A stretch of DNA of 64,000 bases from an uncultured Ignatzschineria sp. Lineage in GTDB: Bacteria; Pseudomonadota; Gammaproteobacteria; Cardiobacteriales; Wohlfahrtiimonadaceae. Both the position numbers and the translations under genes were made by a program. Below, one piece after another: positions 9,023-18,648 of the stretch. The first letter of the stretch is position 1. Each line of letters opens with the position of its first letter. The stretch is from positions 124,001 through 188,000 of the forward strand of contig CALZEE010000004.1 of NCBI GenBank assembly GCA_945639195.1, written 5' to 3'. The notes beneath the pieces are model-generated. The model was not told the DNA's origin and made no database searches. It saw only the letters and a list, made by a program, of their open reading frames with translations.

Positions 9023-10396
9023 ATGTCACTTCTTTCAGCCTTTAAGGCTTACGATATCCGCGGGAAACTCGGTAGCGAACTTACGGAAGAGATCGCTTAT
9101 AAGGTAGGCCGTGCTTATGGCGATATCTACACCCCTAAAACAATTGTAGTGGGTGCGGATATCCGTCTTAGTAGCGAACCTCTCAAGCAATCGCTTATCA
9201 ACGGTTTAACCGATGCTGGCGTTGATGTCCTTGACCTTGGCATGACAGGAACTGAAGAGGTCTATTTTGGCGCTTTTCACCTCAATGTACAGGGCGGAAT
9301 AGAAGTTACCGCTAGCCATAATCCTATTGACTATAACGGTATGAAGCTCGTTCGCGAGAAAGCACGCCCTATCGGTATGGAAAGCGGCTTAAAAGAGATT
9401 CGTGATCTTGTAGAATCAGGCAAGTTCGCCGATATTAAGACAAAAGGGACTGTTACAAAATATGATATTTTGCCAGAGTATATTTCACACCTTGTTGCGT
9501 ATATTGAGCCCGAAGCGATTCGCCCTCTCAAACTCGTTGTGAATGCCGGGAACGGTGCTGCGGGCCATGTAATTGATGCTCTCGAAGAGCGCTTTAAGGC
9601 GTTTGATATTCCGGTCGAGTTTATTAAAATCCACCATGAAGCTGATGGCACCTTCCCAAATGGTATTCCTAACCCTATTCTCTTAGAGAATCAAGAGAGC
9701 ACGCGCCAAGCCGTACTCGCACATAAAGCGGATATGGGCATTGCTTGGGATGGCGACTTCGACCGCTGTTTCTTCTTTGATGAAAACGGCCGATTTATCG
9801 AAGGATACTACGTTGTTGGTCTGCTTGCACAAGCATTCTTAAAGCAACGTCCTAATGAAAAAATCGTCCACGATCCGCGCCTTATCTGGAATACCTTAAA
9901 AGTTGTTGAAGAAAACAACGGTACCGCGATTCAATCACAATCGGGACATGCATTTATTAAAGATGTCATGCGTGAAAACAATGCGATCTACGGTGGAGAG
10001 ATGAGTGCCCATCACTACTTTAGAGACTTCTCTTACTGTGACAGTGGGATGATCCCGTGGTTGCTCGTAATAGGCTTACTCTCTGAAACTGGGCAATCTC
10101 TCTCAACATTAGTCGATGCAATGATTGAACGCTTCCCATGCAGTGGCGAGATTAATTTTAAAGTCACTGATACAACCCAAACAATTGATAAAATCATGGC
10201 GCATTATCAATCACAAAATCCCCAAATTGATACCACGGATGGTATTAGCCTGAACTTTGGTGCATGGCGTTTTAATGTCCGCGCATCAAATACTGAACCG
10301 CTTCTTCGCTTAAATATAGAAACTGATAACCTTCGGTCTCCTAGGACTATGATTGATTATATAGAAGAACTGTCAGCTCTCATTAACGAAGCGTAG
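9023..10396 (+). CDS. manB: phosphomannomutase / phosphoglucomutase
   Basis: A 457-residue alpha-D-phosphohexomutase that interconverts hexose 6-phosphate and 1-phosphate for nucleotide-sugar synthesis. The phosphoserine loop is TASHNP (Ser98), the metal loop is DGDFD (243-247) and the sugar-binding loop is GGEMSAHHYF (about 324-333); all catalytic residues are present. The start has an AAGGA ribosome binding site. It is convergent with the galE-pgi-ugd-like-galU genes, exactly as pgm is placed at the end of Acinetobacter capsule loci. It therefore probably supplies glucose 1-phosphate or mannose 1-phosphate for surface polysaccharide. Substrate preference cannot be read from sequence. Confidence 0.93.
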   Translation: MSLLSAFKAYDIRGKLGSELTEEIAYKVGRAYGDIYTPKTIVVGADIRLSSEPLKQSLINGLTDAGVDVLDLGMTGTEEVYFGAFHLNVQGGIEVTASHNPIDYNGMKLVREKARPIGMESGLKEIRDLVESGKFADIKTKGTVTKYDILPEYISHLVAYIEPEAIRPLKLVVNAGNGAAGHVIDALEERFKAFDIPVEFIKIHHEADGTFPNGIPNPILLENQESTRQAVLAHKADMGIAWDGDFDRCFFFDENGRFIEGYYVVGLLAQAFLKQRPNEKIVHDPRLIWNTLKVVEENNGTAIQSQSGHAFIKDVMRENNAIYGGEMSAHHYFRDFSYCDSGMIPWLLVIGLLSETGQSLSTLVDAMIERFPCSGEINFKVTDTTQTIDKIMAHYQSQNPQIDTTDGISLNFGAWRFNVRASNTEPLLRLNIETDNLRSPRTMIDYIEELSALINEA

Positions 10397-10429
10397 TAAG
10401 GTTGGCATTGCGAGCATGATGCAAGCAAA

Positions 10430-10540
10430 ACAAGGAAGTATAGGGACAGGATGCCCAGACAAGGACTCGTTGAACGCTGGATGCTAAAAGCAAGGACGTT
10501 GCCAGTATGGATGCTAGCGACATGGATGCTCACAGGATGT
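10430..10540 (+). repeat. short repeat with ~15-base periodic GGA words after manB
   Basis: GGA words, mostly as GGATGC or AAGGAC, recur at 10434, 10449, 10463, 10479, 10494, 10509, 10524 and 10536, a spacing of 12-16 and mostly 15 bases. Between them are degenerate short words such as TGCTAGCGACA. The tract lies between the manB stop codon and its terminator, so it would be transcribed as 3' untranslated RNA. No open frame uses it. Confidence 0.6.
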
Positions 10541-10553
10541 GTATAATGTAACT

Positions 10554-10588
10554 AAAGCCGATAGGGCCTCCCTCTATCGGCTTTTCTT
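10554..10588 (+). terminator. rho-independent terminator of manB
   Basis: The stem AAAGCCGATAG / CTATCGGCTTT with a 9-base loop, ending in TTTTCTTT, about 160 bases after the manB stop codon. Confidence 0.88.
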
Positions 10589-10657
10589 TATGCTGATTTT
10601 GTAGCGTAGCATACGCATACATACCGCTCTAAAATCTACGGCATGATCATGCGATTA

Positions 10658-10879
10658 TCACAGCGGGATCTCAAACAGATACACGCCTAAGGCGATAACA
10701 ATAAAGAAACCAAAATACGCCACAAGTGCCCAAACATTCGCCATAATATGATGTCGTTGCAAGTCTTTAGCACGGTAAGCTTTAATAACGCCCCACCCTG
10801 TTTTTGCAACGCGCCACATTAGCCAGATGCTCATTGTGAATACGGCAATGCGTAATAAATTCAGCCAAAGATCATCCAT
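10658..10879 (-). CDS. small membrane protein, unknown
   Basis: A 73-residue protein with two likely transmembrane helices (about residues 5-22 and 46-68) separated by a basic segment containing KAYRAKDLQRHH. I do not recognise a family. It begins 11 bases after galE ends and shares its direction, so it is probably co-transcribed with galE and could be a small accessory factor of the sugar or capsule genes. The reading frame keeps a typical codon pattern and ends cleanly, but no homologue was recognised. Confidence 0.6.
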   Translation of the reverse strand: MDDLWLNLLRIAVFTMSIWLMWRVAKTGWGVIKAYRAKDLQRHHIMANVWALVAYFGFFIVIALGVYLFEIPL

Positions 10880-10890
10880 GATGCATTCCC

Positions 10891-11910
10891 TTAAATTTTA
10901 TAGCCTTCAGGGTTTTGCTTCTGCCAACGCCAGCTATCTTTTAGCATATCTGCTAAATCATGCGTAGGCATCCAGCCGAGTTCTTCTAATGCGCGAGTAT
11001 TATCTGCATAATAGAGATCAATATCTCCACTGCGTCTTGGGGCAATCACATAAGGGATTTCGACACCATTAACAGCTTCAAACGTGAGCTTCATCTCCAT
11101 GACAGAAGTCCCATTCCCCGTACCGATATTCCATGCTCGGCAGCCTTTATTCTCTAATCTGTTCTGTAATGCACACAGATGTGCTTTAGCAAGATCCACC
11201 ACATGGATATAATCTCGCACGCCCGTGCCATCTGGCGTGTTGTAATCATCTCCATAAATAGAGAGTTTCTCGCGCTTACCAACGGCAACTTGTGTGATAA
11301 ATGGCATTAAATTATTGGGAATCCCTTGCGGGTCTTCACCAATCTCGCCGCTCTCATGCGCGCCTACGGGGTTAAAGTAGCGCAGTAATGCAATAGACCA
11401 AGCCTCATCCGCATCTGCTGCTTTCTGTAGCATCTGCTCTGCGATGAGCTTCGTATAACCGTAGTTATTAGAAGGCATTCCTGTAGGCATTGTCTCTTTT
11501 AATGGCGAAGGATTCGCCTCATCATAAACCGTTGCAGAAGAGCTAAAGACCAAATTATAAACCTTGGCTTTCTCCATTGATTTTACGAGAGAAACAGTGC
11601 CGGCAATATTGTTATCGAAGTAAACTAACGGAATCTCTTGGCTCTCACCAACGGCTTTTAAGCCCGCAAAATGAATCACCGCATCAATCTTGTGACGTGC
11701 AAAGAGCGAATCTAAGATATCTCCATCGCGCACATCGCCTTTCATAAAGGTGATAGATTTGCCGGTGAGCTTCTCCACGCGTACTAAGGATTCTTCTGAG
11801 CTATTAGAGAGGTTATCGAGTACGACGACATCAAACCCATTATTTAAGAGCTCGACACATGTATGCGACCCAATATAGCCTGCACCGCCGGTTACTAAAA
11901 TCTTCGTCAT
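10891..11910 (-). CDS. galE: UDP-glucose 4-epimerase
   Basis: A 339-residue short-chain dehydrogenase/reductase of the extended type. It has the NAD-binding TGGAGYIG motif (residues 7-14), the catalytic SSSATVY and YGYTK (Tyr-x3-Lys) segments, and the NPVGAHESGEIGEDP region typical of GalE. It interconverts UDP-Glc and UDP-Gal, and possibly the N-acetyl forms, since the Acinetobacter K-locus counterpart is called gne1. The ATG at 11910 is chosen because AAGGA precedes it by 7 bases; the open frame extends 9 codons further without a ribosome site. It lies between pgi and a small membrane protein gene, separated from pgi by a large repeat array. Confidence 0.94.
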   Translation of the reverse strand: MTKILVTGGAGYIGSHTCVELLNNGFDVVVLDNLSNSSEESLVRVEKLTGKSITFMKGDVRDGDILDSLFARHKIDAVIHFAGLKAVGESQEIPLVYFDNNIAGTVSLVKSMEKAKVYNLVFSSSATVYDEANPSPLKETMPTGMPSNNYGYTKLIAEQMLQKAADADEAWSIALLRYFNPVGAHESGEIGEDPQGIPNNLMPFITQVAVGKREKLSIYGDDYNTPDGTGVRDYIHVVDLAKAHLCALQNRLENKGCRAWNIGTGNGTSVMEMKLTFEAVNGVEIPYVIAPRRSGDIDLYYADNTRALEELGWMPTHDLADMLKDSWRWQKQNPEGYKI

Positions 11911-12084
11911 TGATAAATCCTTTCTAATCACTATCAATTTTTAATCATTGTGAAATTTCACGACTAATTGTAACCTCCACAATAAGAGATTGAAAGCCGA
12001 TTTACGACAAGCACAAAGATCCCACCATAAATGCCAGCATTATTCCCGCGATAAGAAGGTGAAATCTGTCAGCTTTTATAAGTG

Positions 12085-12830
12085 CTTCTCGCACTAAAAG
12101 ATTAAAAGCAGAAGGCTTTTAGAAGTCGGCGAGCCGCACCAAAGAAGCACAATGATAGTGACATCCGACGCCATGCAAGCACGTTTGATACGAAGATTCC
12201 CGGCATTCTCAAAGCTGAGGCGAATGTTTGCATGCTTATATAAATCCCGCACCAGCAAGATAAAAGCTGTCGCTTTTATGGGTAATTCTCGCACCAGAAG
12301 ATTAAAAGCTGAAGGCTTTTAAAAGTCGGCGAACCACATCAGAGAAGCACAATGATAGTGACATCCGACGCCGTGCAAGTGCATTTAATACGAAGATTCC
12401 CGGCATTCTCAAAGCAGGAAAGAATGTTTGCATGCTTATATAAATCCCGCGCTAGCAAGATAAAAGCTATCACTTTTATGGATAATATCTCGCACCAGAA
12501 GATTAAAAGCCGAAGGCTTTTAGAAGTCGGCGAGCCGAATCAAAGAAGCGCAACAATCGTTAAATCCGACGCCATGCAAACGCATTTAATACGAAGATTC
12601 CCGGCTTTCTCAAAGCAGGAAAGAATGTTTGCATGCTTATATAAATCCCGCGCTAGCAAGATAAAAGCTATCACTTTTATGGATAATATCTCGCACCAGA
12701 AGATTAAAAGCCGAAGGCTTTTAGAAGTCGGCGAGCCGAATCAAAGAAGCACAACAATCGTTAAATCCGATGCCGTGCAAGCCCGTTTGATACGAAAATG
12801 CCGGCATTCTCAAAGCGAGTAAAAATGCCG
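12085..12830 (-). repeat. four-copy array of the structured repeat, inverted (array D)
   Basis: Four minus-oriented copies fill the gap between galE and pgi. The CCGACGCC(A/G)TGCAAG cores recur near 12165, 12365, 12566 and 12768, a period of about 200 bp. Hairpin variants are TAAAAGC-AGAAG-GCTTTTA, AAAAGC-TGAAG-GCTTTT and AAAAGCC-GAA-GGCTTTT, all paired. The array carries a 156-codon open frame by chance of the repeat period (12352-12822), which is rejected as a gene. Confidence 0.85.
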
Positions 12831-12857
12831 GCATTTATTACGATAATATCGCTCTCC

Positions 12858-14579
12858 CTACTCGCGTTTTAAGAGCGCTTCTATCAATCCTTTTGTCGAG
12901 GAATCCATTGCCGATAATCCGGCGATGTCGCCTTTTAAGAGCGGCATGAGTTGGCTTGCGATCTCTTTGCCCTTCTCTACGCCCCATTGGTCAAAGGGAT
13001 TAATGTTCCAAATCACCGACTGCACAAAGACTTTATGCTCATACAACGCGATAAGCATCCCGAGGGTTTTCGGCGTTAATTCATCCACGAGGATCGTGGT
13101 ACTGGGCTGATTGCCCTCGTACTGTTTATAGAGTGGTAACGCCGCAAGCTCCGCTTCTGTCTTTAAACCGAGCGCATCATTCCCAAAGGCTAATAACCGT
13201 GATTGTGCAAGGCAATTCGCCAGGGCTAAATGGTGCTGATCTGCCAAGGATTCTGCTGAATCACAATAGGTAAACTGCGCTGCATTATAACGCGCAATCG
13301 GGGCGATAAAGTCTGCGCTTACCGCGTGTGTGCCTTGGTGCAGAAGCTGATAAAACGCATGCTGCGCATTCGGGCCCACTTCGCCCCAGATAATCGGACA
13401 TGTGGATGCCGAGACAAGATCATTATCCCGAGTGATGCGTTTACCGTTGGATTCCATCTCTAGCTGTTGCAAGTAACTCGCAAAAAACTTCATCCGCCCA
13501 TCATAAGGCAAAATCGCATGCGTCTGCATCCCTAAGAAATTGCTATTCCAAACACCAATTAAGCCCAGTAATACCGGCAAGTTTTCTGTAAATGGCGCAC
13601 TTTTAAAATGCTCATCTATCAAATGCGCACCGGCAAGGAGCGATTTAAAACCGCTTACGCCAATTTGCAACGCTATCGGGAATCCAATCGTCGACCAGAG
13701 CGAATAACGCCCGCCCACCCATTCCCAGAGTGCTAACTGATGCGCCGGATCTATTCCCCATCGGCTCATCGCCGCGGCATTGCTTGATACCCCAATAAAG
13801 TGATTCTTCAGCGCAGAAGCATGTGCCCCTAGCGATTTCTCGAGCCATCTACGCGCCGTTTCGGCATTCGTTAAGGTATCTATCGTGCCAAAAGATTTAG
13901 AGGAGATAATAAAGAGCGTGGTTTCTGGGCGCAGCTTGTGCAATAAGTCTGAAAGCTGGCTACCATCCATCGTAGAGACAAAATGTACCCCCAGCGGTTT
14001 TTCGGTCTTTACTTCAAAGTCCGAAAGCGCAATAGATGCCATTAATGGCCCCAAGTCCGAGCCGCCCACCCCAATGTTCACCACATCCGTGACGACTTCG
14101 CCCGTCACACCGCGATATTGCCCGGCATGAATCTTCTCTACGAGTTGATACATCTTCCCAAGCGCTTGATGAACGCCGGCATTAATATCCCCTAATGCAT
14201 TATGGGTATTGCCGGCAGAATTTACCGCGCCCTTTTCTGCATCAGCTTCCGGCATTTCTGGCATACGAAGCGCCCAATGCATTGCTGCGCGGGATTCGCT
14301 CTCGTTAATACGCTCTTCTGAAAAGAGCCGTGTAATCCACTCCGGAAGTCCTCGCTCATTCGCGAGCGCAACGAGCGCCTCGATAACAGATGCATCTAAT
14401 CGCTGCTTACTAAAATCCACAAATAACGCATCTAATTGATGCGAGTGCGCCGCAAAGCGTGCAGGGTCTTTCGCAAAAAGTGTCGATAAATGCGTTGCTT
14501 TAAAGTGCGTTGCGGCAGTTTCTAAATGCTGCATCGCATCGCTTGATGCCGTCATTGCTGTTGATGTCATATCACTCAT
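12858..14579 (-). CDS. pgi: glucose-6-phosphate isomerase
   Basis: A 573-residue Pgi that interconverts glucose 6-phosphate and fructose 6-phosphate. Family signatures are present: [27 protein letters not shown], the [11 protein letters not shown] segment with its catalytic Arg, ESNGK and the C-terminal [12 protein letters not shown]. The ATG overlaps the stop codon of the upstream ugd-like gene by one base (TAATG), indicating translational coupling. In Acinetobacter-type capsule loci gpi occupies the same place between ugd and gne1. The start has a somewhat long N terminus rich in Ser and Thr. Confident call. Confidence 0.96.
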   Translation of the reverse strand: MSDMTSTAMTASSDAMQHLETAATHFKATHLSTLFAKDPARFAAHSHQLDALFVDFSKQRLDASVIEALVALANERGLPEWITRLFSEERINESESRAAMHWALRMPEMPEADAEKGAVNSAGNTHNALGDINAGVHQALGKMYQLVEKIHAGQYRGVTGEVVTDVVNIGVGGSDLGPLMASIALSDFEVKTEKPLGVHFVSTMDGSQLSDLLHKLRPETTLFIISSKSFGTIDTLTNAETARRWLEKSLGAHASALKNHFIGVSSNAAAMSRWGIDPAHQLALWEWVGGRYSLWSTIGFPIALQIGVSGFKSLLAGAHLIDEHFKSAPFTENLPVLLGLIGVWNSNFLGMQTHAILPYDGRMKFFASYLQQLEMESNGKRITRDNDLVSASTCPIIWGEVGPNAQHAFYQLLHQGTHAVSADFIAPIARYNAAQFTYCDSAESLADQHHLALANCLAQSRLLAFGNDALGLKTEAELAALPLYKQYEGNQPSTTILVDELTPKTLGMLIALYEHKVFVQSVIWNINPFDQWGVEKGKEIASQLMPLLKGDIAGLSAMDSSTKGLIEALLKRE

Positions 14580-15922
14580 TATGCGCGCCCCACTCCTTCA
14601 TAGCTGAATCCTTGTGCCTTCACATATTCTGGGTCGTAAAGATTGCGCCCATCTAGAATCAAGGCTTCTTTCATCTCTCTCTTTAGCCGTGCATAATCTG
14701 GGCTAAAGTACTCGCACCATGCAGTCAGCACGCAGAGTGCATCGGCATTTTTAGTGGCGGCATAACGGCTATCGCACAGGATAAGATCTTCCCGCTCGCC
14801 ATAAACACGGGCAATTTCCCCCAGTGCTTCTGGATCGTGCAATTGTACAATCGCACCCTGCGCCCAAAGGGCTTGTAACATATTATGAATAGGGGAATTA
14901 TGAATACTCGGGGTATTCTCTTTAAACGATGCGCCCCAAATTCCGATCACTTTGCCGGCAAGGTGCGTCTCAAAGTGGCACCAGAGCTTTCTAAAGAGCA
15001 GCTCTTTTTGCGACTCATTAATCGCCCACACTTGCGAGAGCAGATGGCTCTTTGCCCCGCTCTTGGTCACTTCTTCTGTCAGCGTTAAGATATCGTGCGA
15101 GAAGTTCTCGCCCCCAAAGCCTACGCCGGGCGAGAGATAACTTGCACCTATTCTCGAGTCCGCGCCTAAGCCCTGCTTCACATTGATAATATCTACGCCG
15201 AGCGTTTCTGCTACCCGCGCCAAATCATTCATATAACTAATGCGTGTTGCGAGCATGCCAGAGATAGAGAGTTTGGCAAACTCTGCATCTAAAATCGGCA
15301 TAAAAAGATATTGATTATCCCACGGGAAGAAAGGACGTAGAATCTCGCGCATTATCATTCTTGCATGATCATTCTCAACGCCCACAATCACTTCTTTCGC
15401 ATAGACAAAACTATTAACGGCATTTCCCTCTTGAATCACATCCGGGAAATAAACCCATGTCTCTAAACCTTCCGGCATTAATCCCGCCGTTGTCGTTTCT
15501 GCCCGTAATGTGCGGAGCTTTTCCGTACCGTGTAAGCCAAAGGTAGAGCCATTCAGCATTAAGCGCGGCGCTATTGCCGGCGGCAACAGACTTAAATCAA
15601 GCGTCGCTAATGCTAATTCTGAAGGATGATACCCAAGCAAAATAACCTCGGCATTTGCTAAGATCTCCGGCATTAATGCCGTCATCGCGATTGATTCTGG
15701 CAATGTTCCGTTCTGGGCAGATGCACAATCTGGGCGCGCGATAAGCGCTAGCTGACCAGCATCCACCATCTTTTTAAGCCGTTGATTGAGCAATGCGTCT
15801 TTAGACGTTAAAGGATTATTCTGGCCATTACTTAAAATCCAGCTAACATCATGCCCTGTTTCAGCCAATAGCAGTGCTGTCACACTGGAATAGAGGGTTG
15901 ATCCTAATACGACAATTTTCAT
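14579..15922 (-). CDS. UDP-glucose dehydrogenase-like protein, probable pseudoenzyme
   Basis: About 447 residues with the overall layout of UDP-glucose 6-dehydrogenase. The Rossmann N terminus has [10 protein letters not shown] in place of GxGYVG. Residues 265-277 read [13 protein letters not shown] where active enzymes have a GGSCFPKD-type segment, so the nucleophilic Cys is Asn273 and the following Lys is His276. The helix Asn near Lys217 is Ser221. The Asp of the loop (277) and Lys217 remain. The frame is intact and coupled to pgi, so this is not simple decay; it may be a structural or regulatory paralogue or bind another ligand. It sits where ugd stands in Acinetobacter K loci. The ATG at 15922 follows GGGGAG; an upstream GTG is less likely. 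Confidence 0.8.
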   Translation of the reverse strand: MKIVVLGSTLYSSVTALLLAETGHDVSWILSNGQNNPLTSKDALLNQRLKKMVDAGQLALIARPDCASAQNGTLPESIAMTALMPEILANAEVILLGYHPSELALATLDLSLLPPAIAPRLMLNGSTFGLHGTEKLRTLRAETTTAGLMPEGLETWVYFPDVIQEGNAVNSFVYAKEVIVGVENDHARMIMREILRPFFPWDNQYLFMPILDAEFAKLSISGMLATRISYMNDLARVAETLGVDIINVKQGLGADSRIGASYLSPGVGFGGENFSHDILTLTEEVTKSGAKSHLLSQVWAINESQKELLFRKLWCHFETHLAGKVIGIWGASFKENTPSIHNSPIHNMLQALWAQGAIVQLHDPEALGEIARVYGEREDLILCDSRYAATKNADALCVLTAWCEYFSPDYARLKREMKEALILDGRNLYDPEYVKAQGFSYEGVGRA

Positions 15923-15977
15923 AAAACTCCCCGCCCGCAAATATTTAACAACTACCACGCATCGCTAAACGCACATC

Positions 15978-16871
15978 TTACGCACGCGTAAATGCTGCTA
16001 AGCCCGCTTCAATATCTGCCTTAAAGGTTTCCCCTAACACAGGATGACGCAATCCGTAATGCAACACGGCTTTGAGATAGCCCGATTTACTGCCGCAATC
16101 AAAGGTAATGCCGGCCATTCGATACGCTTCTATTGCATCTGTTTTTTGTAACATCGCAATCGCGTCCGTAAGCTGAATCTCATTGCCCGCGCCTTTTGGC
16201 GTTTTCTCGAGTAAATCCATAATCTCCGCCGGTAAGATATAACGGCCGATCACAGATAGGTTCGAGGGCGCAGTTCCTACAGCAGGTTTCTCTACAATGC
16301 CCTGCATCGGGAGTGATTCCCCGGCATTAGGCGCGGTAGCAACATCCACAATCCCATACTGATCCACGAGTGAATCTGGCACCGCTTCCACCATAATTTG
16401 CGCAGCATTGGTGGTATTAAAGTTACTGATCATCTGTGCCAAGTCGCTCGTTTCGCCATCGTTATATACCAATACATCTGGCAAAAGCACCGCAAATGGC
16501 GCATTCCCAACTAATGGCTTTGCACAAAGCACTGCATGCCCAAGCCCTAATGGCACGCCTTGGCGAACCGTTGTCACACTCACATGTGGCGGAATAATCG
16601 CACGGATCTCATCTAAGATATCCATCTTGCCCTTGGTTTCTAAAATCGTTTCGAGCTCGAAGTTGGTATCAAAGTAGTTCTCAATACTGCTTTTAGAAGC
16701 ATGCGTTACCAAGATAATCTCTTCAATACCGGCATTCACGGCTTCTTGTACCACGTAATCAATCACGGGGCGATCCACCACGGTTACCATCTCTTTTGGA
16801 ATGGCTTTACTAGCAGGGAGAAAACGAGTGCCAAGGCCGGCAACAGGAAGAATAGCTTTTTTGATGGTCAT
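15978..16871 (-). CDS. galU: UTP-glucose-1-phosphate uridylyltransferase
   Basis: A 297-residue nucleotidyltransferase that makes UDP-glucose from UTP and glucose 1-phosphate. It starts with KKAILPVAGLGTRFLPASK, containing the nucleotide-binding GxGTRxxP motif and Lys, continues with KEMVTVVDRPVIDYVV, and has the central LGLGHAVLCAKP segment and the C-terminal FDCGSKSGYLKA. Length matches bacterial GalU. It heads the galU / ugd-like / pgi run with a 55-base gap and is the boundary between housekeeping sugar genes and the AT-rich variable capsule core. Confidence 0.96.
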   Translation of the reverse strand: MTIKKAILPVAGLGTRFLPASKAIPKEMVTVVDRPVIDYVVQEAVNAGIEEIILVTHASKSSIENYFDTNFELETILETKGKMDILDEIRAIIPPHVSVTTVRQGVPLGLGHAVLCAKPLVGNAPFAVLLPDVLVYNDGETSDLAQMISNFNTTNAAQIMVEAVPDSLVDQYGIVDVATAPNAGESLPMQGIVEKPAVGTAPSNLSVIGRYILPAEIMDLLEKTPKGAGNEIQLTDAIAMLQKTDAIEAYRMAGITFDCGSKSGYLKAVLHYGLRHPVLGETFKADIEAGLAAFTRA

Positions 16872-16970
16872 AATGTTTTATATCTACCGTAAAATGGACT
16901 TAATACGCAGTATAATACCATTTCATATATAAGAAATAAGAAACTATTCCCCTATAGCTCCTATGCTTAT

Positions 16971-17723
16971 TCACCGCAAAACATTTATAGAGTCACGATA
17001 CCACTCATTAAAAATTTTATGGCAATCTCGATCTGTATGTCTTCCCATAAATAAATCTCTAGAATAGTAAGAGCTCTCTTGTAAGGCTCCCCATTCATCC
17101 TCTCTTACTTTTAAAATAGAGAGTTTCCATGGGTCGTAATCTTGTTTAATCATTGCATGGATTAAATAATGGATATTAATAGCTCCCCCACCATTAGACA
17201 TAAAAGATCCCTCTACATTGGAGGCTATTAGTCGCATGAATCCATTCTCTTCTTTATACATAATAATTCGACATAATAAATCTTCTCTATCAGAAGGCGC
17301 ACAGGCAATAAGTGGTTCATAACCATCTAATAGATATTGCGTTAATGTCTCAAGGTTTAAATCAAATCGTGAAAAAATAGCCTGAAATTGAGGGAGATCT
17401 TCTAATAAATCTTTTTTAAGATGAAAAAAATCCGTTAGTTTCTTTAAAAAACTAAACGGTAACTCAATTTCTCCCCTCTCATAAGCCTCCAGATCCTCTA
17501 CCTTAGCTAAACCATAAAACTGGCGCATCTCTTGTAACCTAATCCCTAATACTTCTTCTCTTAACCACTTATGGTTTTTGCCCACAACCACTTTATATTG
17601 ATCTTTTTTTATTTTTTCAGATAACCAATGATCAAGAAAATGAAAGCCATGCTTCCCTAACTGAGTTGCTAAAAACTTTAAAACCATCTCTCTATATATC
17701 CTTATTCTCAGCCAGTAATTCAT
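16971..17723 (-). CDS. HTH (XRE-like) domain protein, unknown
   Basis: A protein of about 250 residues that I cannot name. In its N-terminal half the segment LREEVLGIRLQEMRQFYGL, followed by LEAYERGEIELPFSFLKKLTDFF, has the spacing of a Cro/C1 helix-turn-helix, suggesting a DNA-binding regulator. The rest is mixed helix and strand without known motifs. The start is uncertain: ATG at 17723, a GTG at 17774 and ATG at 17687 are all possible and none has a convincing ribosome site. It is AT-rich and stands alone at the edge of the capsule core. A perfect inverted repeat lies about 275 bases upstream. Regulation of the locus is a guess from context. Confidence 0.55.
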   Translation of the reverse strand: MNYWLRIRIYREMVLKFLATQLGKHGFHFLDHWLSEKIKKDQYKVVVGKNHKWLREEVLGIRLQEMRQFYGLAKVEDLEAYERGEIELPFSFLKKLTDFFHLKKDLLEDLPQFQAIFSRFDLNLETLTQYLLDGYEPLIACAPSDREDLLCRIIMYKEENGFMRLIASNVEGSFMSNGGGAINIHYLIHAMIKQDYDPWKLSILKVREDEWGALQESSYYSRDLFMGRHTDRDCHKIFNEWYRDSINVLR

Positions 17724-17995
17724 TATAGTATTTAATATTGTAATGTGCGAGATAGCCCTCTGCCCTGATTCCACTTCAGCTTAGGTCAATTGAACTGCAT
17801 TAAACCCTTACTCTTTACTTCTCTTGCTCACTAGCCAAAAACTCTATGGTCACCATCGTATCGACTTCATTACGCTGCTTTATGAAGGTAAGGATACCTG
17901 CTTTCGGTATTGTGGCTGCCAATATTCCATTTGCTTGTCCTACATTTATTCCCTATTCGCATATCTACCTCAAAAAAGAGAAGATCATATTAATC

Positions 17996-18020
17996 TGTAA
18001 GCAATAAAATATTGCTTACA
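17996..18020. promoter_or_regulatory. perfect 11-bp inverted repeat with 3-base loop
   Basis: TGTAAGCAATA, loop AAA, TATTGCTTACA. No T-run follows on either strand, so it is not an ordinary terminator. It may be an operator for the neighbouring HTH protein or an RNA hairpin. The rest of 17775-18220 shows no gene. Confidence 0.45.
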
Positions 18021-18220
18021 TCAAAAAAACATATGCCCCTCATCAATGCTGATATTAATTACCCTCGATTAAAAATAAGCGTGAAATTACACACTCATCG
18101 TTACATATTCAAAAACAATTTTACGAGCAGATAGAAAGGGTATGTCAAAATTTCTAGTAAAGAGAATATCTTGTTTATTAACCTGAATTTTTATTTTTTT
18201 ATAAAATTAAAGCATAAAAT

Positions 18221-18251
18221 TACAGCAATCTTAATTACTAAGATTGCTGTA
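18221..18251 (-). terminator. terminator after the 69-residue protein gene
   Basis: A 13-bp perfect stem, TACAGCAATCTTA / TAAGATTGCTGTA, with a 5-base loop, 46 bases after the stop codon. The following T tract on the minus strand is short and interrupted, so strength is moderate. Confidence 0.7.
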
Positions 18252-18296
18252 TTCATTAATAAAAATTAAAATCATTTTAATATCGGTTATATATTT

Positions 18297-18506
18297 CTAT
18301 AAAACCAACTTAACCTTACCTGCATTTGCTATACGCATTAACCCATCAGTTGTTTTATCCCCACAATCCCTAATTGTAAGTTTTTGATTTGGTCTCAAAG
18401 ATTCAACTATTTTTATTAACCCATCTACCGTTTTAGATTCGGCAGATATTTCTAAATCTACCCCTGTTTGAACTATTCGAATGATGCTATCTGTTGTTTT
18501 AGACAT
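18297..18506 (-). CDS. 69-residue protein made of three internal repeats
   Basis: A small protein built from three related units: KTTDSIIRIVQTGVDLEI (residues 3-20), KTVDGLIKIVESLRPNQKLTI (25-45) and KTTDGLMRIANAGKVKLVL (51-69). Each has a helix-forming TDGLIRIV part and a strand-forming L-x-I/V end, suggesting a small repeating alpha/beta fold. The ATG is preceded by AAGAGG at 6 bases, and a terminator follows, so it is very likely a real single-gene unit. No signal peptide or membrane segment. I do not recognise a family. It lies 142 bases after the asparagine-synthetase-like gene at the distal end of the capsule core. Confidence 0.7.
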   Translation of the reverse strand: MSKTTDSIIRIVQTGVDLEISAESKTVDGLIKIVESLRPNQKLTIRDCGDKTTDGLMRIANAGKVKLVL

Positions 18507-18648
18507 AAAAAACCTCTTAAAGTAAAATTAAAAAATCTATGCATACTGCATAATTAACATATTACCCACTTCCGTAGATAACTATAAAGTTATAAATTTC
18601 TGATTACAGAATAACTATATTCCCCATCAAAAATATAATAACTTTGTC

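Noticed and set aside
12352..12822. 156-codon open frame on the plus strand
   Set aside because: It lies wholly in repeat array D and repeats the same peptide twice because of the array; no ribosome site and no recognised product.
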